This document shows, one piece after another, positions 7,440-18,515 of a DNA stretch of 64,000 bases (position 1 is the stretch's first letter; the number at the start of each line of letters is the position of its first letter). The position numbers and the translations under genes were made by a program. The stretch covers positions 1 to 64,000 of the forward strand of contig NZ_JAATJB010000002.1 of NCBI RefSeq assembly GCF_011927635.1, in the 5' to 3' direction. The notes under the pieces are model-generated. The model searched no databases. It was not told where the DNA came from and saw only the letters and a list, made by a program, of their open reading frames with translations. This stretch comes from Sphingomonas trueperi (GTDB lineage: Bacteria; Pseudomonadota; Alphaproteobacteria; Sphingomonadales; Sphingomonadaceae).

Positions 7440-8375
7440 ATGAAGCCGATTACGTTTGTGCTGATCGCGACCGTTTTTTGCGGCCTAGTTTCTACCGCCG
7501 TCGCAGCTGGTTCGACGTCAAGTGGCGGTGTCAAAACGCTAATTTTGTCGCAAGATGCTGGCGCGTCATCCCGTAGGCCTGGTCCTTCGCTCACGACTAA
7601 GCCGCTGGGCGTCAAGCCGGGACCTGCGGAGGGAATTTCTAAATCGGAAATGAAGGTGTTGGCGGCTTCGGCTCTCCAGCGCCCCGGCTTCGGACGCGCT
7701 ATGGCTGCACGGTTCGGTCTGCAAGGGCCTTTTGCAGAAGCTTTAGACGAGCATGTGCGCGCAATCCATCATGACCCACGTTTTGTCGCTATCGTGGCGG
7801 ACAAAATGTACGCGCGACGTGGTGATTTACGAGACCGTGAGTCAGTGCCTCGGGTCAGCGATTTGGTTGTCGAGGACCTTCTGAATGCGTTGCAGGTTCG
7901 CGGTTTTTCGAAGATGAGCGATTTCGATATTCAAAGATACTACTACTTTCTTGCGGCTTTGGCAAAAAGCTCTACGCAGGAAGAGTGCGCACATATTTAT
8001 TCCACGCGGGTAGAAGCCGGTATGGAGCTGCAGGTCATTTCAAGAATGGGGATCGTCCCCTTTCGAGAGTTTCTGGGCCTGCTGAGAAAAGCGATTTTTT
8101 CATCGCTCGATGCTGACATGCCCGTCGTTGAAATTAGCGAACTGCAGAAGGACAAGGCAACTGCTGCTTTCGCGAAGCCTCTGGAGATTGAATGGCGCAA
8201 GCTCCCGGCGTCCCGGCTAGATGCTGTGACAAGCGCCGTGCAGAATCAGAAAGATGCGCAGCCTGCCGACGTTTGTACCGCGTATCAAATCATTCTCGAT
8301 GTAGCATACGCAATGCCAGGCGACGAAGGGGCATGGTTCCGCAGGGACTTTTTAGTCAATTCGCAGCCGCAGTGA
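7440..8375 (+). CDS. Secreted protein of unknown function
   Basis: About 311 residues with a clear Sec signal peptide (KPITFVLIATVFCGLVSTAVA, cleavage near AVA-A). The mature protein is mostly helical and charged, with no motif I recognise; residues about 130-220 (FVAIVADKMYARRGDLRD, FDIQRYYYFLAALAKSS) look like a folded helical domain. The gene has visibly lower GC and different codon use from its neighbours, suggesting acquisition by transfer. The start at 7440 follows GGGGA; ATG 7428 in the same frame is possible. Confidence 0.65.
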   Translation: MKPITFVLIATVFCGLVSTAVAAGSTSSGGVKTLILSQDAGASSRRPGPSLTTKPLGVKPGPAEGISKSEMKVLAASALQRPGFGRAMAARFGLQGPFAEALDEHVRAIHHDPRFVAIVADKMYARRGDLRDRESVPRVSDLVVEDLLNALQVRGFSKMSDFDIQRYYYFLAALAKSSTQEECAHIYSTRVEAGMELQVISRMGIVPFREFLGLLRKAIFSSLDADMPVVEISELQKDKATAAFAKPLEIEWRKLPASRLDAVTSAVQNQKDAQPADVCTAYQIILDVAYAMPGDEGAWFRRDFLVNSQPQ

Positions 8376-8416
8376 TCTGCCACCACGGCTGAAGTGCTTG
8401 CGCGGTAGGCGAATAG

Positions 8417-9286
8417 TTACCTACTCCACCGCGCAAAAATCGCCGTCGGCAGCTCCAGCCCGCGCGCTTCCTCGCGCACCGTCAGCTCGCCCGCCTCGAC
8501 CGTGCCCCCCTTGTCCGCCATCGCCTGGCGGACCAGTTCGCCGATCGCCAGCGCCGACATCCGCACCGCGTAGACGGTGAGGAACAGGAAGCGCGAATTC
8601 GCGTCGAGCAGCTTGGCGACGTCGTCGATCAGCGACGGCAGACCCTCTTCCAGCTTCCACACCTCGCCATTGGGCCCGCGGCCCCATTTGGGCGGATCGA
8701 GGATGATGCCGTCATAGCGCCGCCCGCGGCGCACCTCGCGCGCGGTGAATTTCATCGCGTCGTCGATCATCCAGCGGATCGGCTTATCGGCCATGCCCGA
8801 GAGCTGGGCGTTGGCCTTGCCCTCCATCACCGACTTCTTGGAGGCATCGACATGCGTCACCTTGGCGCCCGCCGCCGCCAGCGCCAGCGAGCCGACGCCG
8901 GTATAGCCGAACAGGTTCATGCACTCAGGACTGTCCATGCCGTCGATCCGGCCGCGCATCCAGTCCCATACCGGCGCCATGTCCGGGAAGAAGCCGAGAT
9001 GGCGGAAGGGCGTGGTCTGGGCGGTGAAGCGCACCTCGCGCCAGGCCAGCGGCCAGCCTTCGCGGGGCGTAGGCTTCAGATACTCCCAGCGGCCGCCCCC
9101 ATCCTCGTCGGATCCGGGGACGAACTCGGCATGCGCGTCCCACTCGGCCGCGGCCGGCGCCCACATCGCCTGGGGCTCGGGTCGGATGAAGCGATAGGCG
9201 CCGTAGCGCTCGAGCTTCCGCCCATGGCCCGAATCGATCAGCCCATAGTCGCCCCAGGGCTCGCCGGTGAGGGTGACGAGCTTCAT
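8417..9286 (-). CDS. Class I SAM-dependent methyltransferase (RlmI-like)
   Basis: 289 residues. The SAM-binding motif I is NLFGYTG (124-130), followed by the acidic strand end HVDASKK (145-151) and DPPKWGRG from 197. This combination is typical of the RlmI/RlmK group of rRNA methyltransferases, though the PUA domain of RlmI is absent. The most likely role is base methylation in 23S rRNA. Its start overlaps the stop of thrC (ATGA), so the two genes form an operon. Confidence 0.85.
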   Translation of the reverse strand: MKLVTLTGEPWGDYGLIDSGHGRKLERYGAYRFIRPEPQAMWAPAAAEWDAHAEFVPGSDEDGGGRWEYLKPTPREGWPLAWREVRFTAQTTPFRHLGFFPDMAPVWDWMRGRIDGMDSPECMNLFGYTGVGSLALAAAGAKVTHVDASKKSVMEGKANAQLSGMADKPIRWMIDDAMKFTAREVRRGRRYDGIILDPPKWGRGPNGEVWKLEEGLPSLIDDVAKLLDANSRFLFLTVYAVRMSALAIGELVRQAMADKGGTVEAGELTVREEARGLELPTAIFARWSR

Positions 9287-10674
9287 GGGCGGGCGTGGGC
9301 GCGCTCGGCGATATAGCCGGTGACCGCGTCGAACGTCGCGGGCAGGGTGTCGTAGCGCTCGTGGCGCTCGAACAGGTCGCCGACGCGGCTCGGCACGGTC
9401 GGACGCATGCCGGTGGCGCGCTCGACCGCGTCGGGGAATTTTGCGGCATGCGCGGTGGCGAGGGTGACGACGGGCACGTCCGGCGCCAGCCCGGCGCGCT
9501 GCGCGGCGGCGAGGCCGATCGCGGTGTGCGGGTCGATCACCTGGCCGGCTTCGGCACAGGCCCAGCGCATCGCTTCGTTCATGCCGTCGGCATCGATCGC
9601 GTCGCTGGTGAACAGCTTGGAGGCGCCTTCGCGCTGGGCGTTGGTGAGCTGCATCGCGCGCGTCGATTCGAAGCCGCGCATCTGGTCCGCGATCGGCGCA
9701 CCGGCGAGATCGGCCAGCAGCCGCTCGAAGTTCGAGCTGACCTGGATGTCCATCGAGGGCGCGGCGGTTGGCGTGACGGTGCCCGCCGAATAGTCCCCGG
9801 CCGACAGCGCCCGGTGGAGGATGTCGTTGACGTTGGTCGCCACCACCAGCTTGGCCACCGGCAGGCCCATGCGCGCGGCGACATAGCCGGCGAACACGTC
9901 GCCGAAATTGCCGGTCGGTACCGAGAAGGCGACCGCCCGCTCGGGCGCGCCGAGGCGGACGGCGGCGTAGAAATAATAGACCACCTGTGCCATCAGCCGG
10001 GCCCAGTTGATCGAATTGACCGCGCTCAGCTGGAAACGACCGGCAAAGTCGCGATCGTTGAACATCGCCTTCACCAGCGCCTGGGCATCGTCGAAGCTGC
10101 CGTCGATCGCGATGTTGTGGACATTGGGCGCGAGCACCGTGGTCATCTGGCGGCGCTGGACGTCCGACACGCGGCCCTGCGGGTGGAGCATGAAGATGTC
10201 GACGCCGATGCGCCCCGCCACCGCGTCGATCGCGGCGCTGCCGGTGTCGCCCGAGGTCGCGCCGACGATGGTGAGGTGCTGGTTGGTGCCGCTCAGGAAC
10301 TTCTCGAACAGCAGCCCGAGCAGCTGGAGCGCCACGTCCTTGAAGGCGAGGGTGGGGCCGTGAAACAGCTCGAGCAGCCAGTGCTGCTGGTCGATCTGGA
10401 CCAGCGGGGTCACCGCGGTGTGGGCGAAGCGGCCATAGGCCTGGGTGCAGAGCTGGCGGAGCTCGTCTTCGCTCAGGTCCGGCGTGACGAAGGGCAGCAT
10501 GACGCGCACCGCCGTCTCGACATAGGACAGGCCGCGCATGGCGGCGATGTCCTCGGCCGAGAAGCGCGGCCACTGGGTCGGGACGTAGAGGCCGCCGTCG
10601 CTGGCGAGGCCGGTGAGGGTGACGTCGCGAAAGCCCAGCAAGGGCGCGCCGCCGCGGGTGCTGTGATACTGCAT
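9283..10674 (-). CDS. thrC: Threonine synthase
   Basis: 463 residues, the usual length for the bacterial type. Seen: N-terminal YHSTRG, the pyridoxal-phosphate lysine K112 in LAFKDVALQ, and the phosphate-binding loop GATSGDTGSAA (137-147). It converts O-phospho-L-homoserine to L-threonine, the last step of threonine synthesis. It is the first gene of a leftward two-gene operon with the methyltransferase. A 148-base gap to the divergent aldo/keto reductase gene should hold both promoters. Confidence 0.97.
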   Translation of the reverse strand: MQYHSTRGGAPLLGFRDVTLTGLASDGGLYVPTQWPRFSAEDIAAMRGLSYVETAVRVMLPFVTPDLSEDELRQLCTQAYGRFAHTAVTPLVQIDQQHWLLELFHGPTLAFKDVALQLLGLLFEKFLSGTNQHLTIVGATSGDTGSAAIDAVAGRIGVDIFMLHPQGRVSDVQRRQMTTVLAPNVHNIAIDGSFDDAQALVKAMFNDRDFAGRFQLSAVNSINWARLMAQVVYYFYAAVRLGAPERAVAFSVPTGNFGDVFAGYVAARMGLPVAKLVVATNVNDILHRALSAGDYSAGTVTPTAAPSMDIQVSSNFERLLADLAGAPIADQMRGFESTRAMQLTNAQREGASKLFTSDAIDADGMNEAMRWACAEAGQVIDPHTAIGLAAAQRAGLAPDVPVVTLATAHAAKFPDAVERATGMRPTVPSRVGDLFERHERYDTLPATFDAVTGYIAERAHARP

Positions 10675-10822
10675 GGCCGACCGCGTTACCCGCCGGCAAC
10701 GATCGGGACAAGATAGCTGTCCTTGGGGGCGGCGTGCCCTTGTTGGTGGGCGAGGGTGTTCCGCAACGGACCCGGCGTGCGTATAGGCGCGTTCCGTACA
10801 GCCTTCCCGATGGAGAGAGATG

Positions 10823-11880
<1,058 letters not shown>

Positions 11881-11884
<4 letters not shown>

Positions 11885-12342
11885 GTGTCGCGTTTCGCCG
11901 CGAGAGCGACGAGGAACATAAGGAACCCAAGTTCGAGCTGCCGCTGCCGGCCGGGCCCAACCTGGTCACGGCGGCAGGGCCGGCGCTGATCGCGGGCAAG
12001 GTCGCCGCGCTGGAGGCGGCGATCGGGGCCGAAGGTGAGGACGAGGCCAGGGAAGCGCTCAAGCGCGAGCTTCGCTACTGGAACACCCGCGCCGCCACCG
12101 CGCAGGTCGCGCCGCCCCTGGAGGACGGCGTGGCGGGGATCGGCGCGCGGGTGCGGATCAAGCTGAACGGGCGCGAGCGGGTGATCGAGATCGTCGGCCA
12201 TGATGAGGCTGATCCGGCGGCCGACCGGCTGGCCTTCCAGGCGCCGCTGGCGCACGCCCTGCTCGGCGCGGAGGAAGGCGAGCGCGTCGATTTCGGAGGG
12301 AAGCCGGAAGCGATTGAGGTGCTGGCGGTGGAGGCGATTTAG
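11881..12342 (+). CDS. GreA/GreB C-terminal-like protein
   Basis: 153 residues. The second half (about 95-150) matches the FKBP-like C-terminal domain of transcript cleavage factors GreA/GreB (GARVRIKLNGRERVIEIVGHDEADP). The N-terminal half is shorter than a Gre coiled coil, so it may bind RNA polymerase without acting as a standard cleavage factor. It is translationally coupled to the aldo/keto reductase. Confidence 0.7.
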
Positions 12343-12349
12343 GGGGCGC

Positions 12350-12373
12350 CCCCCTCCCGCAAGCGGGAGGGGG
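12350..12373. terminator. Hairpin between two converging genes
   Basis: A perfect GC-rich stem, CCCCCTCCCGC/GCGGGAGGGGG with a two-base loop, lies between the converging Gre-like and hydrolase genes and could end both transcripts. The same hairpin unit recurs at 35814, so it may also be a dispersed repeat. Confidence 0.5.
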
Positions 12374-12395
12374 ATTTAGAAGAAGGGGACGGTGC

Positions 12396-13247
12396 TCAGT
12401 CGTTGAACGCCGCCAGATCGAACGCGATCACGTCCTGGCGCTGGGTGCCGAGGCCGGTGATTCCCAGCTCCATCACGTCGCCGGGCTTGAGGAAGATCTT
12501 CTCGGGCTTCTGGCCTTCGCCGACTCCGGGGGGCGTGCCGGTGATCAGCAGGTCGCCGGGGTGGAGCGTGATGAAGCGGCTCATATAGGCGATGCATTCC
12601 GCCACCGGAAAGATCATCGTCGACGTGTTGCCGGTCTGCATGCGCTTGCCGTTGAGGTCCAGATACATGTCGAGCGCCTGGCAGTCGGCCACCTCGTCCG
12701 GCGTCACCAGCCACGGGCCGATGGGTCCGAAGGTGTCGCAGCCCTTGCCCTTGTCCCACTGGCTGCCGAGCTCCTTCTGGAAGGCGCGCTCGGATACGTC
12801 GTTGGCGAGGACGAAGCCCGCGACATGGTCGAGCGCATCGGCCTCGTCGACATGGCGGCAGGTCTTGCCGATGATCACGCCCAGCTCGACTTCCCAGTCG
12901 CTCTTCTGCGAGTCCTTGGGGATCATCACCGGATCGTTCGGGCCGGTGAGGCACGAGATCGCCTTGGTGAAGAAGATCGGCTCGGGCGGCGGCTCGAGGC
13001 CGGCTTCGCGGGCGTGATCGGCATAGTTGAGGCCGATCGCGAGGAACTTGCCGATGTTCGCCACAGGCACGCCCAGGCGAACGTCGCCCTCGACCAGCGG
13101 CAGCGTGGTGGGATCCACCGCGCGGATCCGCTCGATCACGTCGACGGTGAGGTCGGGCACCAGGCCGGTCAGGTCGCGGATGCGGCCCTCGGCGTCCAGG
13201 ATGCCGGGCTTTTCGGCACCGCGCGGGCCGTAGCGAAGCAACTTCAT
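12396..13247 (-). CDS. Fumarylacetoacetate hydrolase-family protein, candidate 2,4-diketo-3-deoxy-L-fuconate hydrolase
   Basis: 283 residues. It has the FAH-superfamily catalytic core: GLNYADHA (72-79), the metal-binding pair E119/E121 in DWEVELGVIIG, D150 in LANDVSERAFQ, and ITGTPPGVG. Family members hydrolyse or isomerise 2,4-diketo acids. Orthologue-like proteins split 2,4-diketo-3-deoxy-L-fuconate into pyruvate and L-lactate, which would fit the fucose genes 11 kb away; this substrate is inference. The start at 13247 follows GAGGAC; the frame is open 63 bases further upstream. Confidence 0.82.
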   Translation of the reverse strand: MKLLRYGPRGAEKPGILDAEGRIRDLTGLVPDLTVDVIERIRAVDPTTLPLVEGDVRLGVPVANIGKFLAIGLNYADHAREAGLEPPPEPIFFTKAISCLTGPNDPVMIPKDSQKSDWEVELGVIIGKTCRHVDEADALDHVAGFVLANDVSERAFQKELGSQWDKGKGCDTFGPIGPWLVTPDEVADCQALDMYLDLNGKRMQTGNTSTMIFPVAECIAYMSRFITLHPGDLLITGTPPGVGEGQKPEKIFLKPGDVMELGITGLGTQRQDVIAFDLAAFND

Positions 13248-13409
13248 GCAAGCGTCCTCATTCAGGAAAGACAGACGATTGCGCCCTAGCGCGCGGGGGC
13301 GCGTTGCCAAAGCGGGATTTGCCGATTTGTCCGATTATTGGAGGCGGGGCCGGGGCCGGCGGAGGGCGGGGGCGGCAACAGCGTCGTTGCGCCGTACTTC
13401 TCGACAGCC

Positions 13410-13504
13410 GTCATCCCGGCGAAAAGCCGGGATCTAGACGCCAAACGGCCTCGGCAAGAACCGCGACGGAGACCCCAATGGATCCCGGCTTTCGCCGGGA
13501 TGAC
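13410..13504. repeat. Paired palindromic intergenic repeat, copy 2
   Basis: Same element as at 6984: arms GTCATCCCGGCGAAAAGCCG and CCGGCTTTCGCCGGGATGAC. The inner edge GGAGACCCCAATGGATCC gives it the same orientation as copies 1 and 3. Confidence 0.85.
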
Positions 13505-13535
13505 GGGCGGGGCCGGGGCGGGCCGGCCTAAGCGC

Positions 13536-13838
13536 TCAGCTCACCCGGCGCAGGTGCTTGCCGCCATAGCGCTGGCCCAGATAGTCGGCGAGGCGCTGGA
13601 TATAGTTGCGCGCGTTCGCCGCCTTGTTCGGGCAGCAGGGCAGGGGGTTCTTGCTCACGCCGGCGGCGCGGCGCTCGACCTTCTGGCAGAGCAGCTCGAG
13701 GTCCTGGCGCGAGAGCAGGTTCTTTTCCCGCATCACGCACAACAGGCCCTCGAGGATGATCATGCTTTCGTCCGAGGCCTGCACGGGCAGCGGGGGCAGG
13801 CCCTGGTCCTGTTCGGGGTGCACTTCGTTCAGCGACAC
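13536..13838 (-). CDS. Small conserved protein of unknown function
   Basis: 100 residues from GTG at 13838, which follows GGAGAGG. It has a helical middle (ESMIILEGLLCVMREKNLL) and a Cys/Pro patch (NPLPCCPNKAANARN) followed by a basic C-terminus. I do not recognise the family. Its stop lies 62 bases upstream of the convergent repeat, and the efflux channel gene begins 62 bases to its right on the same strand as the last gene of the efflux operon. Confidence 0.6.
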   Translation of the reverse strand: MSLNEVHPEQDQGLPPLPVQASDESMIILEGLLCVMREKNLLSRQDLELLCQKVERRAAGVSKNPLPCCPNKAANARNYIQRLADYLGQRYGGKHLRRVS

Positions 13839-13899
13839 GACACCTCTCCTTCTCCTATTGGATCCAGAGACTATGCCGATTTTCGCAGGTGGCAAGCCT

Positions 13900-15330
13900 C
13901 TAGTCGAGCCCGCCGCCTAAGGTTCTATACAGGGTAACCAAGTTGCTCGCGCGGGTCAGCCGCGTGGTGACCAGGCTCTGCTCGGCGGCATAGGCGCTGC
14001 GCTGCGAATCAAGCACGGTTAGGAACGAGTCGACCCCCGCCCGGTAGCGCGCGTCGGACAGTTTGGCGGCGACCTCCGCTGCATTGGCGCGTGCGCTCTG
14101 CGCGCGCAGCTGCTCGTCGATCGTGCCGCGCTGGGCCATCGCATCGGCGACTTCGCGGAAGGCGGTCTGGATCGTCTTCTGATAGGTCGCCACCGCCGCG
14201 TCGCGCGAGGCCTTGGAATAGTCGAGGTTCGCCTGGTTCTTTCCGAAGTTGAAGATGTTGAGCGAGGCGGTGGGCGAGACCGTATAGGTATCGGTGCCGG
14301 ACCCGAACAGCTTGCCGATCGTCGAGGCGATCGAACCCACCGTGGAGGTGAGCGAGATGCTCGGGAAGAAGGCCGCGCGCGCCGCGCCGATATTGGCGTT
14401 CTGTGCGATCAGCTGGTGCTCGGCCTGGAGCACGTCCGGGCGGCGCAGCAGCACTTCCGACGGCACGTTGCCGGGCAGCGCGTCGATCGTCGCCTTGGCG
14501 TCACCCAGCGATTCCGGCAGCAGCTCGGGCGCAACCGTGGCGCCGGTGAGCAGCTGGAGCGCGTTGATGTCCTGCGCGATCCGGGTCTGTGCCGTCGCCA
14601 CGTCGTTCCGGGCGGATTCGTAGCTCGTCTCGGCCTGGCGCGACTCCAGCTCCGAGGCGGTGCCGATGCGGAACTGCGCCCGGGTCAGCTCGAGCGACTG
14701 CTCGAACGCCTTGAGCGTGTTCTGCGCGATCGCGAGCTGCTCGCGGTCCGAGGCGAGGGTGAGCCAGGCGCTGGCGATCTCGCCGATCAGCGACACGCGG
14801 GTGGCGCGCTGCGCCTCGCTGCTCGCGAAATACTGCTCCTGCGCGGCGCGGCTGAGATTGCGCACCCGGCCGAACAGGTCGATCTCATAGGAGGTGATGC
14901 CGCCGGACACGCTGAAGTTCTGGACGTCCTGCACGCCCGCGCCGCCCAGTGCGCCGCCGGCACTGGCCGCGAACTGCGCGGTGTTGGTGTAGGTGCCGGT
15001 GCCGCTGACGCCGATCGCGGGGAACAGGTCCGCCCGCTGCGCGCGGTACTGCGCCCGGGCCTGCAGCACGTTGGCCGCGGCGAGCCGCAGGTCCTGGTTG
15101 TTGTCCAGGCCCAGCTGGATCACCCGGCGCAGGCGATCGTCGGTGAAGAAGTCGCGCCAGCCGACCTTGCTGATGTCCGGCGCGTCGGTGGCCGCCGCCG
15201 GGTAGACGCCGCCCTGGGGCAGCGCCGCCGGGATCGCCGGCGCGGGCCGGCTGTACTTGGGGGCCAGGTTGCAGGCCGAGAGCGCGGTGCTCGCGGCCAG
15301 CGCGAAGAACAGGGGGAAGCGGTTGGTCAC
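13900..15330 (-). CDS. RND efflux outer-membrane channel (OprM/NodT family)
   Basis: 476 residues. The lipoprotein signal ends in LSAC. The two-fold repeated helical-barrel architecture of TolC-type channels is visible: SYEIDLFGRVRNL in the first half and SLNIFNFGKNQANLDYS in the second. It provides the outer-membrane exit duct of a tripartite pump. The start is GTG, five bases after the pump gene stop, so it is the third gene of the adaptor-pump-channel operon. Confidence 0.93.
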   Translation of the reverse strand: MTNRFPLFFALAASTALSACNLAPKYSRPAPAIPAALPQGGVYPAAATDAPDISKVGWRDFFTDDRLRRVIQLGLDNNQDLRLAAANVLQARAQYRAQRADLFPAIGVSGTGTYTNTAQFAASAGGALGGAGVQDVQNFSVSGGITSYEIDLFGRVRNLSRAAQEQYFASSEAQRATRVSLIGEIASAWLTLASDREQLAIAQNTLKAFEQSLELTRAQFRIGTASELESRQAETSYESARNDVATAQTRIAQDINALQLLTGATVAPELLPESLGDAKATIDALPGNVPSEVLLRRPDVLQAEHQLIAQNANIGAARAAFFPSISLTSTVGSIASTIGKLFGSGTDTYTVSPTASLNIFNFGKNQANLDYSKASRDAAVATYQKTIQTAFREVADAMAQRGTIDEQLRAQSARANAAEVAAKLSDARYRAGVDSFLTVLDSQRSAYAAEQSLVTTRLTRASNLVTLYRTLGGGLD

Positions 15331-15335
15331 GGCCG

Positions 15336-18300
15336 TCAGGCTCCCTGGGGCGCGTTGGCGCCGCCGTCATGGTTGGTATTCGGGCCCGCATTCTTGTTGC
15401 GGCGGCGATCGAACAGATTGCGCACCACCACGAAGAACATCGGCACGAAGAAGATCGCCAGCACCGTCGCGGAGAGCATGCCGCCCACCACCGCACGGCC
15501 GATCGCGTTCTGGCCGCCGGCGCCCGCGCCGGTGGAGATCGCCAGCGGCAGCACGCCGAAGATGAAGGCGAGGCTGGTCATCAGGATCGGGCGCAGACGG
15601 AGCTTGGCGGCTTCGATCGCCGCGTCGAAGGCGCTCATGCCCTCGCGCATCCGCTCCTCGGCGAACTCGACGATCAGGATCGCGTTCTTCGCCGACACGC
15701 CGATCGTGGTGATCAGGCCGACCTGGAGGTAGATGTCGTTGTTGAGCCCGGTCAGCCACGCCGCGAGCAGCGCGCCGAGCACGCCGAGCGGCACCACCAG
15801 GATCACCGAGATCGGCACCGACCAGCTCTCGTAGAGCGCGGCGAGGCAGAGGAACACGATCAGCAGCGACAGCGCGTAGAGTGCCGGCGCCTGGCCGCCC
15901 GACAGGCGTTCCTCATAGGAGAGGCCGGTCCATTCGAGCTGGGTGCCTGGCGGCAGCTTGGCGTGGATCGCCTCCATCGCCGCCATCGCGTCGCCGGTCG
16001 AGGTGCCGGGGGCGGGCGAGCCGAGGATTTCCATCGAGGGCAGGCCGTTATAGCGGGTGAGCTGCACCGGTGCCTGCGCCCAGCTGAGCGTCGAGAAGGC
16101 GGTGAACGGCGTCATCGTGCCGGTGGGGCCGCGGACGTACAGGTTGGCGATGTCCTCCGGCGTCAGGCGATAGGGGGCATCGGCCTGGACATAGACGCGC
16201 TTGACGCGGCCGCGATCGATGAAGTCGTTGACATAGGAACCGCCCCAGGCGGTGGCGATGGTGCTGTTGACCGAGGAAAGGTCGAGGCCGAGTGCCTTGG
16301 CCTTGTCCTGGTCGATGTCGACCTTGAGCTGCGGCGCGTCGTCGAGCGCGTTGGGGCGCACGCCGACCAGGCGCTTGTCCTGCATCGCCATGCCCAGCAT
16401 CATGTTGCGCGCCTGGAGCAGGCGTTCATGGCCGATGCCGCCGGTATCGACGAGCTGGAGGTCGAAGCCGGTCGCGTTGCCGAGCTCCTGCACCGCCGGC
16501 GGGGTGATCGCGAAGATCAGGCCGTCGCGATATTGCGCGAAGGTACCCATGGCGCGGCCGACGATCGACGCGGCGGCATTCTTGTGGCCGGGGCGATCGG
16601 CCCAGTCCTTCAGCGGCATGAACGCAAGGCCGCTGTTCTGGCCGGCGCCCGCGAAGCTGAAGCCGTTGATCGTGAACACGCCCTTCACATTGCCCGCTTC
16701 CTCCTTGAGGAAGTGGTCGCGGATCAGGTCGAGCCCCTTTTCGGTACGTGCCGAAGTGGCGCCCGCCGGGCCCTGGACCAGCGCGATCACGATGCCCTGG
16801 TCTTCCTCGGGAAGGAAGCCGCCGGGCAGCCGCAGGAACAGGAAGCTCATCCCGCCGATGATCAGCAGATAGACCAGGCCCGAGCGCTTCCAGCTGCGCG
16901 CGGTGCTGCGCACGCCCTTCTCGTACTTGGCCTGGCCGCGATCGAACTTGTCGTTGAACCAGCGGAAGAAGCGCGCGAGCAGGCCGTTGCCCTCGGTCTT
17001 GCTCGGATCGTGCGGCTTGAGGATGGTGGCGCACAGCGCCGGGGTGAGCACCAGCGCCACGAACACCGACAGCGCCATCGCCGAGACGATGGTGATCGAG
17101 AACTGGCGGTAGATCACGCCCGTGGAGCCGCCGAAGAACGCCATCGGCAGGAACACCGCCGAGAGGACGAGGGCGATGCCGACCAGCGCGCTGGTGATCT
17201 CTTCCATCGACTTGCGCGCGGCGTCGATCGGGCTGAGATGCTCGGTGGTGATCAGGCGCTCGACATTCTCGACGACGACGATCGCGTCGTCGACGAGCAG
17301 GCCGATCGCCAGCACCATGCCGAACAGGGTGAGCGTGTTGATCGAATAGCCGGCGATCGCCATCACCGCGAAGGTGCCGAGCAGCACCACCGGCACCGCG
17401 ATCGTCGGGATCAGCGTGGCGCGGAAGTTCTGCAGGAACAGGAACATCACCAGGAAGACGAGCACCACCGCTTCGACGAGCGTGTGGACCACCTGCTCGA
17501 CCGACAGGCGGACGAACGGCGTGGTATCGTACGGGTAGATGACCTTGATGTCGGCCGGGAAGGTCTTGGCGATTTCGTTGACGCGCGCCTTGACCAGGTC
17601 GACCGTGGTCAGCGCGTTGGCGCCGGGGGCGAGCTTGATGCCGATGCCGGCGCCGGGCTTGCCGTTCCACTTCGAATCGAAGCCATAGCTCTCCGCGCCG
17701 ATCTCGACGCGGGCGACGTCGCCGAGGCGCACCACCGAGGCATCGGTGCCGCTCTTCAGGCGGATCTGGGCGAACTCGTCGGGCGTGGTCAGCCGCGACT
17801 GGACCGACACGGTGGCGTTGAGCATCTGCTCCTTCGGCGCAGGGCGCGCGCCGAGCTGGCCGGCCGAGACCTGCGCGTTCTGCGCGCGGATCGCGGTGGT
17901 CACGTCATCCATGGTGAGCGCGTATTTGTTGAGCTTCACCGGATCGACCCAGATGCGCATCGCGTACTGCGAACCGAACACCTGGGTGTCGCCGACGCCG
18001 TTCACGCGCGACAGCGGGTCCTGCAGCTTCGACACGATATAGTCGGCGAGATCGGTGCCGCTGTGCGACCCGTCCTCCGAATAGAGGCCGATCACCACCA
18101 GAAAGTTCTGGGTGGCCTTGGCGACCTGGATGCCCTGCTGCTGCACTTCCTGCGGCAGGAGCGGGGTGGCCGCCTGCAGCTTGTTCTGCACCTGCACCTG
18201 GGCGATGTCCGGATCGGTGCCCTGTTCGAAGGTCAGCGTGATCGTGACGGTGCCCGCCGACGAGGACGAGGACGAGAAATAGCGAAGGTGGTCGATTCCC

Positions 18301-18509
18301 TTCAGCTGCTGCTCGATGATCTGCGTCGTCGTGTTTTCCAGCGTCCGGGCGTCCGCGCCCGGATAGGTCGCGGTGATCGAGACGGCGGGCGGCGCGATGG
18401 CCGGGAACTGCGCGATCGGCAGGCTGCGGATCGCGAGGATGCCCGCCAGCATGATGATGATCGCGATGACCCAGGCGAAGATGGGCCGATCGATGAAATA
18501 GCGCGACAT
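15336..18509 (-). CDS. RND multidrug efflux pump, HAE1 family
   Basis: 1057 residues, the normal length for AcrB/MexB-type pumps. Seen: N-terminal [13 protein letters not shown] and the transmembrane-4 proton relay [16 protein letters not shown] with paired Asp. [11 protein letters not shown] opens the second porter domain, and the last transmembrane bundle carries [16 protein letters not shown]. It exports drugs, dyes or other hydrophobic compounds using the proton gradient. It lies six bases after the adaptor gene. Substrates cannot be predicted. Confidence 0.97.
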   Translation of the reverse strand: MSRYFIDRPIFAWVIAIIIMLAGILAIRSLPIAQFPAIAPPAVSITATYPGADARTLENTTTQIIEQQLKGIDHLRYFSSSSSSAGTVTITLTFEQGTDPDIAQVQVQNKLQAATPLLPQEVQQQGIQVAKATQNFLVVIGLYSEDGSHSGTDLADYIVSKLQDPLSRVNGVGDTQVFGSQYAMRIWVDPVKLNKYALTMDDVTTAIRAQNAQVSAGQLGARPAPKEQMLNATVSVQSRLTTPDEFAQIRLKSGTDASVVRLGDVARVEIGAESYGFDSKWNGKPGAGIGIKLAPGANALTTVDLVKARVNEIAKTFPADIKVIYPYDTTPFVRLSVEQVVHTLVEAVVLVFLVMFLFLQNFRATLIPTIAVPVVLLGTFAVMAIAGYSINTLTLFGMVLAIGLLVDDAIVVVENVERLITTEHLSPIDAARKSMEEITSALVGIALVLSAVFLPMAFFGGSTGVIYRQFSITIVSAMALSVFVALVLTPALCATILKPHDPSKTEGNGLLARFFRWFNDKFDRGQAKYEKGVRSTARSWKRSGLVYLLIIGGMSFLFLRLPGGFLPEEDQGIVIALVQGPAGATSARTEKGLDLIRDHFLKEEAGNVKGVFTINGFSFAGAGQNSGLAFMPLKDWADRPGHKNAAASIVGRAMGTFAQYRDGLIFAITPPAVQELGNATGFDLQLVDTGGIGHERLLQARNMMLGMAMQDKRLVGVRPNALDDAPQLKVDIDQDKAKALGLDLSSVNSTIATAWGGSYVNDFIDRGRVKRVYVQADAPYRLTPEDIANLYVRGPTGTMTPFTAFSTLSWAQAPVQLTRYNGLPSMEILGSPAPGTSTGDAMAAMEAIHAKLPPGTQLEWTGLSYEERLSGGQAPALYALSLLIVFLCLAALYESWSVPISVILVVPLGVLGALLAAWLTGLNNDIYLQVGLITTIGVSAKNAILIVEFAEERMREGMSAFDAAIEAAKLRLRPILMTSLAFIFGVLPLAISTGAGAGGQNAIGRAVVGGMLSATVLAIFFVPMFFVVVRNLFDRRRNKNAGPNTNHDGGANAPQGA

Positions 18510-18515
18510 GAGCGG

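Noticed and set aside
10675..10819. Riboswitch or leader attenuator upstream of thrC
   Set aside because: No Thr/Ile-rich leader peptide or recognisable riboswitch core was found in the short gap.
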